A DNA stretch of 64,000 nt, taken from positions 3,778,501 through 3,842,500 of the forward strand of contig NC_003280.10 in the NCBI RefSeq assembly GCF_000002985.6. The letters are read 5' to 3'. The notes under the pieces are model-generated. The model made no database searches and was not told the origin of the DNA. It worked only from the letters and a program-made list of their open reading frames with translations. Made by a program: the position numbers and the translations under genes. The DNA is from Caenorhabditis elegans. Taxonomy: Eukaryota; Nematoda; Chromadorea; Rhabditida; Rhabditidae. Below, piece by piece: positions 45,655 through 57,515 of this stretch (the first letter of the stretch is position 1; every line of letters begins with the position of its first letter).

Positions 45655-46209
45655 ATGTCTGCCGAAGCTGTTGCTGCTGCTCCAATCGCCGAAGAAGCCA
45701 CCCCAGTCGTCTACTACAGCATTGAGTCTAACGACAGAGTGGTCTTGAAAATCAGCGAGCAAGCCATCAAACAATCTGCAACTCTCTCGAACTCCATCAC
45801 CAACCTCGGATACAGCGCTGAGAACGCCGAGTCAATGGTCCCGATTCCAATCGAGAAGGTCAATGGGAAAACTTTGAAGCTGGTTGTTGAATGGTGCGAG
45901 CATCACAAGGCCGACCCGGTTCCAGAAGCCTATCCATCTGGTAACACAGTCCTTCCAGTGTGGGATCGCAAGTTCGTGGACATTGAGCACGACGCCCTAA
46001 CCGATTTGGTGAACGCCTCGAACTTCCTCGAAGTCATGACACTTTTGACTTATTGCTGCAAGTTCATCGCGGGTTTGGCAAAAGGAATGTCGCCGGAAGA
46101 GATGAGAGTGTTTTTCTGCATTCCGACGGATGAGGAGGATGAGAAAGCGGAGAGGTTTGGCAAGGAGAAGACCGAGGCATCTGCAACTTCTGCTGATACA
46201 ACTGCATGA
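45655..46209 (+). CDS. Skp1-related (SKR-type) protein
   Basis: A single exon encodes 184 residues. The ATG is 7 nt after TTTTCCAG, a likely trans-splice site. The N-terminal POZ part (YYSIESNDRVVLKISEQAIK, VPIPIEKVNGKTLKLVVEWC) and C-terminal helices (ALTDLVNASNFLEVMTLLTY, KGMSPEEMRVFFCIPTDEED) match Skp1, the bridge between cullin and F-box in SCF ubiquitin ligases. The normal end, a helix closing in a W-C-E type motif that touches the F-box, is missing; here the chain runs AERFGKEKTEASATSADTTA. Position DLVNASNF replaces the usual DLI-AAN-L. It is therefore one of the diverged nematode Skp1-related copies, with altered F-box contacts. AATAAA follows at about 46233. Lack of introns suggests retroposition or intron loss. 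Confidence 0.9.
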   Translation: MSAEAVAAAPIAEEATPVVYYSIESNDRVVLKISEQAIKQSATLSNSITNLGYSAENAESMVPIPIEKVNGKTLKLVVEWCEHHKADPVPEAYPSGNTVLPVWDRKFVDIEHDALTDLVNASNFLEVMTLLTYCCKFIAGLAKGMSPEEMRVFFCIPTDEEDEKAERFGKEKTEASATSADTTA

Positions 46210-46474
46210 TTTCCATACGTATTTCTGATTTAAATAAACTTAAACTCTGTCTAAAAATGTTAATGAGGTTCGCACTCAGGCGCACCAATAGCTCCTTGTC
46301 TGTCCAGGTTTACGTAAAACTTTTCCCGCTCTCTCTTCAGAATAGAACGCAAAAAAACAAATTCATTAATTTCAGACTAAAATGTCTTTGAAAATCTGTG
46401 ACCTTCACAATTTTTATTTAAAAAAAACATAGTGAACGAAAAATAAAATTCGGGCTGCCAAGGGGGATAGACAT

Positions 46475-46690
46475 ACAGTGCGCCCAACTTCTATAGCGCC
46501 CCCTCGAATTTTTGATTTTTTCTAATAAAATCCCCTTTTTTTGGCTTTTTCTAAGAACAACTTATTCATGACTTAAGTTCAAACTGATCCAGACATCTTG
46601 CAAATCAATTTTCAAAAGAAATTTATCCGTGGAAATTCGTAGGATCTCTAAAATTGTCCTGAAACGCCTAATTTTATGTTAGAGGGCGCT
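46475..46690. repeat. Diverged copy of the ACAGTGCG repeat
   Basis: ACAGTGCGCCCAACTTCTAT followed by AGCGCCCCCTCGAA matches, in inverse orientation, a block ending near 58310 (GGGGGTGGCGTATAGAACTT, then ACGCACTGTAT). Dispersed repeat, non-coding. Confidence 0.5.
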
Positions 46691-46782
46691 GCGCGATGCT
46701 TGTTTATGCTTGTTTATTCATTCATCATTAGAATACAAAGAACCCAATACACGTCTCAAAAGCTTTCGGTCCTCTCGATCTT

Positions 46783-47045
46783 TCCAATTGCTTTAGCAGC
46801 ATGGTGTTGAATGGAATGAGCAGGGCAATTATATCTTATAGATGTCGAAATTGGGAAACCGAGATACCTAAATTAGGAGTTTACGAAAGTCTTGAAAAAT
46901 GTCAAAAATTACATTTTGTTGTAGGAAGGTGTACGATAAGGGTTGCTATTTGAAGGTGATGAGTAAAACGACTGAACTCGTGGAAGATCAAAGAATTCCT
47001 CCTTTCCAAAAATGATCCGCAGGGACTGTCTAGCGGCCTTGATTC
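46783..47045 (-). pseudogene. Orphan pair of exons
   Basis: An exon with open frame (AARQSLRIIFGKEEFFDLPR and on to TPSYNKM, 46914-47045) joins in frame across a short intron with TTTAG acceptor to YLGFPISTSIRYNCPAHSIQ and a stop (TESF). The sequence looks coding and conserved in texture, but there is no ATG or upstream exon before the GT92 stop at 47213. It could be the tail of a lost gene or an alternative 3' end of the GT92 gene. Family not recognised. Confidence 0.35.
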
Positions 47046-47212
47046 ACTGAAATGATAAAAATGCAATAATTATTGAAGTAAACAAATTGTTAACAAAAGA
47101 GACGCGTGGCCAGTTTTGTCCTTAAAGGGAAGTTCTACAAAAAACCATATAGCATTTTAATAAAACACATTTATTTTGTACTAAACAAGCTATAAATCAG
47201 AAAAAAAGAAAA

Positions 47213-49379
47213 CTAAAATATCGGAGACATTGAAATACACGGATTCGGATATTGCCTCGATTCCCATAAATACCTCGCAATTGTCGTACAATTTACAGGC
47301 ACCTTACAGTACACATGTTGAACTTTTGCAACTATTGCATTTGACAGGCTTTCCACAAATTCAGGTTTTAAAGGCCATCTTTGGACTGTGGGCGACTTGG
47401 TTGGAGCCGTGGGATGCCAATCGGGAGCCTCCATTCTGTGTAGGGTATTTCGGTAGTGTCTGGAAAAGTTATTTATTGTGAGGGGATTTATGAAATTCTA
47501 AGACTTTTGGGCTTTTACCTGACAGCGGCTTGAGATGCGTTAAGCTTGACCGTGTTGACTCCAAACTGCTTAGCAATTGCATAGTGAATAAACATTATTC
47601 CTATCTGAAATCACTCAAAATATTTGAATTTCCCAAATCTCCCACTGACCTGCTCCGGTCTAACAATAGCCTTTGATGCATTCCACGTGGGATCTATGGT
47701 GTTCGTCCATTTCCGGAACATCATATCTTCTTTCAGCTGTTCCATTGAAGTGAACTTTTCAGGTGTATCTTCATATTTTAGAATATTCAAGACGCTCACG
47801 TGAAGCTCCCCTACGCTTCTGGGTTGGGATTCTATGACTTCCAGCAGGTTATTATACTCGGTTCCAGACGAGATTCGTTCGTCCAGATCCAAAAAGGTGA
47901 TCCATTTTGAGTGATATTTGGATCGGAGGTGGCAATCCTGAAATGGGAATTTAGAATGCAGGCAATAGCGTAGGCACGCAGGTAACCTTGACGCCTAGGC
48001 ACCTGGGCAAAAAGGTGCCTAGATACCTAGGCATTTAGTGAAGCTAAACACCTAGGCACCTAGGCACCTATTTACGTAGACACATTGGCACCTAGATGCA
48101 TGGACAAGTAGGCACTTAGATATCTAGGCAATTAGGCACATAGGCACCTACATACTTAGGCACATAGGCGTGTAGGCACGTAGGCAATCTTACCTGCATC
48201 ATCAAAAGGTGCCATGCATAAGCTGGTCTTTCAAACTTGTCCTGTAAAAATGTGACCTCAACATCTCCTGTTCTCACATATTCCGTCAACATTTTCCGAT
48301 CGTAGTCATTAATCGTTCCGACATAAAAGTAGAAATATGTTGCGCCCTAAAAAGTTTAAAAACAAAACTTAAAATTCCTATAAAAAACAGCATCACCTCA
48401 AGCTTCATATGCTCCACAAAATCCACAATTTGAAGCCATTTTGATTCGTTCCCGTAGAGTGGGGCTACACAGACCGACAAGTCGTGGACGGGTTCTGGAA
48501 ATTCAAGTCGTTCCAATTTATGACTAATTGAATCAGATTGTGGAGTCGGAAAAAAATTTGTTTCTTTTTGGATGTCTCAAAATTGAAACAGGTCTGTGTG
48601 TATGGAAATTATCGAAAAAAACGTTTTTTTGCGACTAAAAATTAAAGATTTTTCCGCGATAAAAAAATCAAGTTCTCCAAGAACACGAACTTCACACATG
48701 TTGAAAAAGGTACCTCATTACAGAAAAAGCGCCCGTCTGTAATTTTCTTACCATCATAAGCCTTGAAGCTCAATCTGACTGGCTCCGGTGTAGACGAGTT
48801 GAAGCCACTGGAAACTGACACAAACTCGGCTCCGGCTCTTCTTGGACAGTGGACCACTGATTCGGGAAAGACTACACTCTCATATGCACTTCCCAAGAGT
48901 TCTCTCCGTTTACAGTCGTAGTACCGGCAGTAAATTTTCTGTTGGCTTAGGTATTGTGAAGTTAGGGATATTGAGATGAGCTTCGGGTATACATAGGCAC
49001 CCAGGATGGAGGTTGAGGTGTAGTTTTGATTGTTCTAAAAAAGTTATTCTCAAATATCCAATTTTTGACTTTTTGATTCAACTTTTGGTAATTTCCAAAA
49101 ATCACTTACTTCAACTGATAAGTTCAACCTTCTCCATAGCCACCGAGAAAACATATCGATATACGACTGGAACTCTGAATCCGTATGAACCTGATTCCAA
49201 GAAGCCACGTGACATTTTCCATCCAGATTTCTAGAGTAGCTTTTTTGAACTGAAACTAGTTTGGCTGAACTTTTTTCATTTTTTTTTTCAAAACAAATAC
49301 CATAATCCTTATAAAGTAAAAGCCCAATAACAACAAGCAGCAGCAAAATGAAAACAGCGATTCTTGGAAAATGCTTCAT
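47213..49379 (-). CDS. GT92-family glycosyltransferase (former DUF23)
   Basis: Seven exons (49110-49379, 48752-49034, 48397-48494, 48194-48346, 47650-47937, 47519-47604, 47213-47459) give 474 residues. A signal anchor at about 7-24 (IAVFILLLLVVIGLLLY) makes it a type II Golgi protein. Family landmarks are IYCRYYDCKRRE, VVHCPRRAGAEFVSVSSG, SVCVAPLYGNESKWLQIVDF (Cys193), GATYFYFYVG, YVRTGDVEV, and FLDLDERI (Asp285-Arg289) as the metal/donor-binding region. Characterised members transfer galactose to glycan cores; this one's acceptor is unknown. The donor of exon 2 at 48751 is essential: reading on would miss the CVAPLYG frame. Intron 47938-48193 carries a TAGGCACC repeat. A TATCTTGATC motif lies about 60 nt upstream. 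Confidence 0.9.
47970..48190. repeat. TAGGCACC degenerate repeat in a GT92 intron
   Basis: About twenty loose copies of a TAGGCACCTA-like unit, including some TTAGGCA forms reminiscent of the nematode telomere repeat TTAGGC. Related short blocks occur near 4800-4890, 31945-31980, 49575-49605 and 59822-59872. Confidence 0.75.
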
Positions 49380-51083
49380 ATTGAATAAATGAAGGAATCC
49401 TGCCAGGAGAAGGTATATATTGTTTGAATGGCCTTTTTTATCTTGATCTGTACACCAGACAGGCCAATATTTGGATCACAATGGCAACGGAGAAGAACGA
49501 GGGAAGTGAAAAAAGACGGTCGGCGGGAACGTTCTAGAAGCTTACTTATTTTCAAATGGCAACTTATTAGAATCCAGGCCTAGGTGCCTTTGTGCCTAGG
49601 TGCCTACATGTAAACCTTTCACTAATTTGGAGGCAGGCACATTATTTTTGAATACCTAGTTACAACCAAATAGAATAAAATAAATATTGTTTTTTTAACT
49701 TACAATTTTCAACATTTTGAAATTGTATCGTAAGTTTTTACCCCTTAACTTTATCATCATTTCTTTAATAAGATTACATCCCAAAAAACGTTGATTTTTC
49801 ACATCTTGGTACATGTTGATTTAATCGGAAAAAAGATCGGAGATTTCTGGCAATTGAGTCTCAAATGGCGCTGAAGAAAAAGGATTAAGGGGAACCGCTG
49901 AAAGTGTGGATGAAGGCGAGGTGCGAGCTCCTGCTGCTCGCCTCGTGCGCTACCGGTCTTCACTAGCATGTCAACTTTGTGAGCTTATATCTCAGTTGTC
50001 GTTTGTTTTACGCAAAATTTGTCAACTGATAAATTATTTAGTAGATCGTTTTCTATCGGTTTGTAATTGATTATTTATTGATAACTTGGAAATGAGACGC
50101 CTTTTGAAGCCTTTTGCCTTTTGAAGTGAAGTAGCGGAGAAAGTTTTCCCAAAAGCCTTTCTCCTTCAACTTTGGGTTTTAATCCTTGTTCTGTGAGAAT
50201 TTCTTCCGAATGCGTTCATTATTCACATTTTGGGTACATGTTGATTTAATCTACAGAAAGATCAGAAATTCCGGACAACGTGTCAAACATGGCAAAGACA
50301 CCCTAAAAATGAGAATAATTGGGGACGGGGGAACAGTGATGGGATTTTGGACTCATTCTACGGAAATACTTTCTCAAATGAGTGAGGCACCGACCAATCA
50401 GCAACGGATGGGTGGGCGTGGCTGGCGTCGCTGATTGGTTGGATTTTTCAAATTTTTATATCTGTTTTGCGGTGATATTTCTAACCAAATCTACAATCAG
50501 TAGGAAAAAAAAATCTGAAAACTAAATATATTTTCATTCTAGATACTTCTAAAAAGTTCAGGACCAGAAAATTATCTCTTCACAAATCTTTTCAATTTCT
50601 CAGCATGTCTCAAAGGCTTCGAAAACCGGTTCCAGTCACAAATTATCGGTCCTAGAAAAAAATAACATTTTGAGCTTACAAAAAGAACAATTAGTAGCTT
50701 TTCATATTTCTCTAACAGTTGAAAAAAAATTGAGCTTTAGTTCATTTTCAGGTTTTTTAAAATATCGAATGTCTATAATTTTAAATGTAAATTCCAGAAA
50801 TTTTACGAGAAATTTTGTGTGTTTTTCAGGTGAGAAAATCACCCAGGTGAAATTGTAAAGAAACCAAAACAACTTTATTTTGTCCTTCTTATCTTTACAT
50901 CTTATCCACAGAAGGAAGACCACGAAGACAATGAAACAGGCCATGGCGGCATGAAAACGGCAGCGACGAAAAATTGAAATCTGCGATTTTAGCGGGGTTT
51001 GGAAAATAATTTATGCATAGGAGAAATATTTAATATTATTATTATTATTAATTAACATTACCATGGAAAATAATAGCAAAACT
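49380..51083. other. Gene-free stretch with a local duplication
   Basis: The stretch around 49802-49845 (GGTACATGTTGATTTAATC with AAAGATCGGAGATTTC) is repeated in diverged form at 50228-50272. GC-rich sequence lies at 49920-49965. No coding exons are supportable. Confidence 0.45.
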
Positions 51084-53983
51084 TCACGAATTTCTGCATG
51101 TAACCAAACTGAACTCAGTTTGATAATCTGTAAACCATTTTCCCGTATCAGCTCCAGTTTCTGCGCACCACATAAGTGCTTCAGTGAATCCCAGCGAATC
51201 TCCTCTTATCTCCATAGGTCCACCAGTGTCCAACGACCAATATGTTCCCGTCGGGCATGTGAACCTTGCTCTGGAATTTAGAAAGTTAGGACTTTTTCAG
51301 GTTTGGACAAAAAAACTGATACTCACGAGCATTCAGTGTTAAATTGATCAATTTCGTAGACAATCGGAATCTCGGCAGCAGTCGAGCACCAGTCGGTGGG
51401 AGTTGGAATATCCTGACCATAGCAAAGCTCGTTGTAAACTGGGAGACAGTTCGTGCATGCTGGAATACGTTGATATTCGTAGGCTTCGGCGTAGGCTAGA
51501 CCAAGCTCAAGTAATAAATCTCACATGTTGGCGGATCTGGAGCTCGTCTGCATGTAACCTTATTGAAATAAGTTTGCACGTTAAAAGGCTTGTTGTACCA
51601 CCATCTCCCAATATCGGCTGCGGGACCAGTCTCCGCACAATACATATACACCGTGTCAAGACCATAATAGTTTCCCAGCTCTTCATCTGGTCCACCGTTG
51701 TCAAAGTACGCAACTGTTCCTGCTGGGCATGTAAACGCAGATCTGAAGTGTTACATTATTGCTTATGTACCTCTTTTTTGGCTTTCACGGCACTTTGTTT
51801 TGGTAGTAACTATACCACTTCTTTAAGCCGAAAGACTTACGAGCATTCATTTCCATTTGCATTCTCGTACACTATACCATATATGTTAATTTCCTCTGCA
51901 CGTAGACACCAGTCTGACGAACTTGGGATGCCTTCACCATAGCAATCTGTGTTGTATACTGGAAGGCAGTTTGGACAAACTGAAATATGATATTGTTGCA
52001 AATGGTGCATCGATGCACCATGTCTGAGGTATGCGAAAAAAAACTTACTCGGCGGATCTGGAGCACGTCTGCATGAAACCTTATTGAAAAATAGATGATC
52101 GTTATAGGGCGTTTCTTGCCACCATCTCCCAGCTTCCGCTCCGGTCTCATCGCAATACATTTTCACTTCATCAAGACCATAGCCATTTCCCAGCTCTTCA
52201 TTTCCAATGTAGTCAAACGATGAAACAGATCCAGCTGGGCATGTGAACACAGTTCTGTGGGTTGGAATGTACGCTACACATTTTGGTGGTTTATGAAAAC
52301 TCACGAGCATTCATCGCCATTTGTATTTATTTCATATTCCACGGGAACATCAGCTGCATTTATGCACCAGTCACCAGGTGGATTGTCTACACCATTGCAG
52401 AAATAGTCGTAGACTCGGGGGCAGGCTTGGCAACATGAAAAACGACATGGTGCATGAATTCCAAAATCATAAAAGTTCTAGTCGAAACTAATGCAATTAT
52501 AAAGATTGTTTTCAAATTATTTAACATGAAAATTTGTTTGACCAAGGTTTTTCCACTCTTAGTAAATGGTATATGTATATAAGCCTTCCGTGAGGGTAAA
52601 AAAAGGTAGGGCACGTTGATACCCTTTTTTGCCCTTTACCCGAACAGGCTATTTTATGGACATATTACCCTATGTCTTCACGTAATAATACGAATTTTAA
52701 GTATTATTCGCTTTATTTGTAAAATTTTCGTTTTTAGAAATGAAATTTCTAAGAAAACGTTAAAAATGAATTAATACAGGTTAAAACCAGGGCATAGGGT
52801 AGGGTAGGGTAGGGAGGGTAAAAACTCTTAATGTATATAACCATAAAAATTGCCAAAATAAAACTTACTCGGGTGTCTGCATGTGACCTTACTGAAAAAC
52901 GTTTTTCCACCGGGATCTTTATTGTGCCACCATTTCCCGACATCTGTTCCAGTCTCCGCACATGTCATCGTTACTTGATCATACCCATAATTATTTCCCC
53001 GCTCTTCCGTTGCTGCACCATAATCAAAGAACGAAACCGTTCCTGTTGGGCATGTGAACACAGCTCTGGGAGTTGGAAGTTGTTCGAATAATGATGAACA
53101 GAAAACTCACGAGCATTCATCGCCAGTTGCACTTATCTCATACACTATCGGAATTGTAGCTGCGATCGCGCACCAGATGGAATCATCGGGAGTACCTTGG
53201 CCGTAGCAATCTGTGTTGTAGACTGGTGTGCAGGCGGTACAAGCTGAAAAACGAAGACATCACACATGTTGTATCGATGCACCATGTCCTAGATTAAGGC
53301 TACTCGGCAGCAGACCCTTTTTTGTAATTGCAATATTTAAGCTTTATCTTGGTTTTTTTTTTTGAATAAGCATCTACCAGATAATTTTGGTTTTGGTTTT
53401 GGTCGATGCACCATGTTAAAAGTTTACTCACTTCAGTTATAATATTAGGGTGCATAAAAACTCACAAGGTGCTGGGGTTGTGGTGGTTGTAGTTGTCGTA
53501 GTAGTTGTAGTAGTTGTAGTGGTTGAACTTCTTGTCGTAAATGTTGTTGTTGTTGCTGAACATTTAAAAATAATTATTTTGGAGAGGAAAGTCAAATTGC
53601 AGCTTTGCTCTGAAAGCGTTGCACCCCAGAAAATTCCAGTAAAAAAGTTGGCATTTCCTGAAATTTTCTGGAAAATTGGAATGTCCCATAAGATGTTTCA
53701 GAGAATTTCGGATAAATAGATAAAACATTTCAAAATATAAATTACTAGTATTTTCCCGACAGATTAATTTGACTGCAATAATATGTACTCACGATTATTA
53801 GCCACTGTTGTTGTTGTCGTAAACTCATCGATTGCTTCAAAAACAAAATTATTTTGTTAATATGAACTATGTATAAAGTTATTAATAGGTTTACTCACGT
53901 TCAACATCCTGTGTAGGAATGCACGCAGAAATACTGTTCACATATAAGAATAGAAGACAAGTTTGCACTGATCTTGAGTTCAT
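51084..53983 (-). CDS. Secreted protein with four cysteine-rich tandem units
   Basis: Eleven exons (53899-53983 to 51084-51270) keep frame and give 516 residues. A signal peptide (TCLLFLYVNSISAC) is followed by a Thr-rich linker (residues about 45-70). Four repeats follow, each split over two exons. Unit A has C-x2-C-x-PVYN-x2-CYG and DWC, ending GDEC or NEC. Unit B has FTCP-GTV, FD, EELGN-YGLD, MYCAETG, GRWW and KVTCRRAPDPP. Exon phases are the same in every repeat, so the gene grew by exon-pair duplication. Unit B resembles nematode DUF281-type extracellular domains (weak). In repeat 3 the usual donor is replaced by one 4 nt on (51524), keeping frame. Likely an extracellular or gut-lumen protein. 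Upstream DNA holds duplicated GATA sites. Confidence 0.8.
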
Positions 53984-54000
53984 ACTTGCGACCGAGAAAT

Positions 54001-54075
54001 TTGTCTAGTTTCATTTTGTGATAAAAGATAAAAGAATGAGGTCACTTTTTAATTGTTATACTTTGATGCAATCAT
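54001..54075 (-). promoter_or_regulatory. GATA-site promoter element, proximal copy
   Basis: GTCTAGTTTCATTTTGTGAT followed by AAAAGATAAAAGAATGAGGT lies 20-90 nt upstream of the secreted-repeat gene and includes two GATAA cores. The block is repeated at 54310-54385. Confidence 0.5.
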
Positions 54076-54309
54076 GGTAGTCTGTCTCAATAAGAGATCA
54101 ATGTTATCATTGGAAAATCATGTACCCAGAGATTCTGTTTTAATTGTTTTGATCTTTGTGTTTCGGAAAAGTGGAAAGTTTTCATGAGTTTTTATTGAGT
54201 GTTAAAAAATGATATAGAAATAGTCTCTAGATTTTTTTATTATTAATTTACAATTTTCTAACAATAGACAAATCGTTTAATTTTCCTATTCTTTCGTCTT
54301 TGCAAAAAA

Positions 54310-54385
54310 ATGTCTAGTTTCATTTTGTGATAAAAGATAAAGAAATTAGGTCACTTTTTAGTTGTTGTACTTTGGTGCGATGATA
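54310..54385 (-). promoter_or_regulatory. GATA-site promoter element, distal copy
   Basis: Near-identical to 54001-54075 (same TGTCTAGTTTCATTTTGTGA and GATAAAAGATAAA core, then TAGGTCACTTTTTA), 309 nt further upstream. A direct duplication of a promoter module. Confidence 0.5.
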
Positions 54386-54749
54386 GTTTGCTTTCAAAAC
54401 AGAAATGAAATCGCAGATTTCTATTTCCAGGAACTATTTGAGAATAAAAAAATGAGCCGCTCCTACCCACCGTGGCTCACTGTTCAGCGAGTTTCGCTAA
54501 GATCCGTAGATTAGATAGCAAACTTCACATCTACCTCCAAAAGAATCCTGATAGTAAATCGTCAAAAAAATTACTGTAGTTACCTAAATACTTCTGAAAA
54601 AGTCAAGCATCCGAAATTTTGAAAACGTTGTCACGTGCCAGGTGAGCCGGATTATGACACGTATATTTGTAATCCTAGATCCGTAGATGCAAACGATAGA
54701 CTTGAACTGATCTCCAACTTTTTTATTAACCGATTTCAACCAAAATACT

Positions 54750-57515
54750 CTACAAAGCTTCGCAAACACTCTTCCAAACATGTCTAACTTGCTCCAAGCC
54801 AAGCGGCGTCAAATGTTGTGCCATTGAGAAGTAGGAGTACCCCATTTCGTCGAACATCCGGTAGGATTGGCTAGTAAAATTGTAGAAAACCGGTTTATAA
54901 TCCACAAGAACACACCGACCGCCACAATCTTTTACAAGCTCAGAGTTCCGGCGACGAGCTAGTTCATAGGCGGGCCCATCAAGCAATTGAGCATTGGTTT
55001 GGCCAAGCCGTTTCTGAATAATTTTGCTCAGAACGAAAATACCACAGTTTAACAGTTTAAATCTTACATTTATTTCTACTAAATCTGCACCTTCCTTCGC
55101 CCAATCCGCGATAAATTGTGTCTTATAAGTGTCATGTCTGGGTACTGCATCGAGAATGTAAACTTTGAACTTTGTACTTGCTACTAGTCCTAGAAGTTGT
55201 TTCTTCATAGTTTGATAGATTGGATCTTTGTCGAAAATGAAATTTGTGGTTGTATGGATTTCAGGTATTGCATCACCAATTGATATGTATCTTGAAACGG
55301 ATAAAGTATTTGAAATATTTCTGAGCTCACCTTGAAATGATAAACAGATAGTCTGGCTTTTCAGCTTTAATCCTCTCTTGAAATTTGTCAAAAAAATACT
55401 GACAGCGTGAAAAAAACAATGGTTCACAGGCTGAAATTGGGATTTCCATTTATTTAATAAAGTTTAAAAGCCAACTCACTTCCAACGGATCCCTGCAGAA
55501 TAATTTTTGCCTTGCTGCCACATTCCTCATGAAAAAGTGTTCCGTGGTTTGCGGTCCAACTGTTTCCAATCACAGCCAATTTAAATTTGCCTGGTCCTGG
55601 TTCAAGAGACTACAAAAACCAATAGAAGGACGGTTATAAAACATTGACATACCGTGTGGTTGCACCATCCCAGCGGGCGACTCGCCTCGTAATCACAGTA
55701 CGGCACCCACAGACTTTTCCGATCGTTCAAATCCCATAGGTGATTCATTTTGATAGCATCTTCGGTGCTCTTAGTTTTGTTGTTGTTATTTTCTATACGA
55801 CTAGGAATTAAACCATCCTTGTTGATAGCAATGACATTAAGCAAAAAGAGAACCACAATGAGTAGGCCGGTGTTAGTGGAGGAGAGCTTCAGGTACCACT
55901 TCTCGAAAAACTCATAGACGATAATAGCAACAAGTATCGAAAAGAGTAATGCCAAGATGAGAACTGAAGTAATTGTTGGGAAATTTGATAGAAAAGTGAA
56001 AAACTGAGTACTTATGTTTCTAGGGACAAATAACTTGTTCACTGACAAAATGCCTAAAAGTGAAGTGATTTCTGTTGGATTTTTTTTTGAACAAAATGAC
56101 AAAAAAAGTCTAAATATACCAAATTCCACTCATTCAGCTTTAGACGATTTTCTGGTAAAACTTTCACCAGCTTTAAAAAAAAATTTGAGATTTTGTTTTA
56201 AAAAACCGATTACAAAATTTTGAAAACACTCTATCTCTAAGTAGTAGCAAACTCACATGTTCTGTCCCCATCCCAATTAAGCTTCCAATACGCATAAATG
56301 GGCCAATGAATGCATAAATGGGCATAAATGGGCCAATGAAAAGCATAAATGGGCCAATGAATGGAATATGAAATATCTCCAATATAGGTTAATGCAATGT
56401 TTGATAATATCAAGTTATTCTCAGAAATCATCATTAAGACACCAGTTCCTAATGTTACTAGTGGCCTAAAAAATCTTTCGTTCAAGTCATTTTAGGCTAT
56501 CAGGCATACCTGACAAAATCCGTGCTCAATGAATATGGGAAAACGTTGATTATTATAACACTAAGCATTGGAAGATACGATATAAAATGCAATGTAAAAG
56601 GCTTGTCTCGACTATTCTCCTCATGCTCAATTAGTTTACTGCATTCTTCAACGTCTTCCACAGTTTCAGCCCTCTTTTCAGAATGACTGCTAAGAATATA
56701 TACTATCATACCTAAAGTTATAGTTAGTTTCTAATAGACTTGATAGATGTGACTTACCAATCAGAAACTGCCAGATTCTTGCAAAAACGCTATTAAAAGA
56801 CATATTTTCCGGAATAAAGTAGAAAATTGCATAAGAAAAAAGTCCTGGAAGAGCTTTACAGTTCGCTGAAACTCTAGAAAACAGTGCTCACCTATTAATG
56901 CAAAATATGCACATTGAAGCTTAAAACCAGAAAGCTTTGCAGCAAATAAAAATATAAATGGTACAAGGCAGTAGAACTGAACCTCCACTGACAACGACCA
57001 GGTGTGAGTAAAAATGTCTACTGCTTTGGACAGCTGAAATGCTAAATATTTATTTTTTCGCTGTAAGCTTCTCTGAAACACCATTGTGAAATAATCGTCT
57101 TGCTCAGATTTTGGAGCATTCGACACAAAAAACAGAGCACGCAACGCTGAGTCCTGATTTGTCTCGATGGAGGTGTCCGGGAAAAGTGCGTATAGGGAGA
57201 TCATGGAGAGAAGGATGATGAGAAGATAAAGAGGGAGAATTCTCTTAAACCTTCTTGAGTAGAACAATGTGATTAATGTGCAAGTTGGCTCGTTTTCGGC
57301 TCTTTTCAACAGCATGCACATGAGGAATCCGGATAGGACGAAGAATCTTTAAAAGTAGTTGAAAAATAGAATGAAAAATGAGAAACATACTGATCAACTC
57401 CCAGGTATCCATTGGGAAACTGTGCGGGGAAGAAATGAAAACCGAGTACTGATAAGATGGCAAGACCACGGATACCTTGTAAATCCAATCGCTTTGTTTT
57501 CTTTGTTGCTGACAT
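54750..57515 (-). CDS. OAC-type acyltransferase 3 with SGNH domain
   Basis: Ten exons (57391-57515 to 54750-55013) give 731 residues. The N-terminal part is a multi-pass acyltransferase-3 domain: LDLQGIRGLAILSVLGFHFF (catalytic-type His27), then GYLGVDQFFVLSGFLM, RRFKRILPLY and HTWSLSVEVQFY. The C-terminal part is an SGNH hydrolase-like domain: AVIGNSWTANH (Ser510), then YLFIISRYISIGDAIPEIH and QHLTPLG (His711). The residue three before that His, usually the catalytic Asp, is Met708. In the last-helix region HWPIYA occurs three times in 25 residues (325-349), encoded by an in-frame tandem duplication at 56287-56365, where relatives have it once. Such proteins O-acylate glycans or lipids at secretory membranes; substrate unknown. 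Confidence 0.85.
56287..56365. repeat. In-frame triplication of an ATAAATGGGCCAATGAA unit
   Basis: Three imperfect copies of ATAAATGGGCCAATGAA lie in the acyltransferase exon and expand the HWPIYA motif. The length change is a multiple of three. Confidence 0.85.

Noticed and set aside
52790-52820. GGGTAGGGTAGGGTA run as a telomere or G-quadruplex signal
   Set aside because: Three to four short units in an intron; too short and not the TTAGGC nematode telomere unit.
53450-53719. Open frame with a long valine run
   Set aside because: Antisense of the Thr-rich linker of the secreted-repeat gene.
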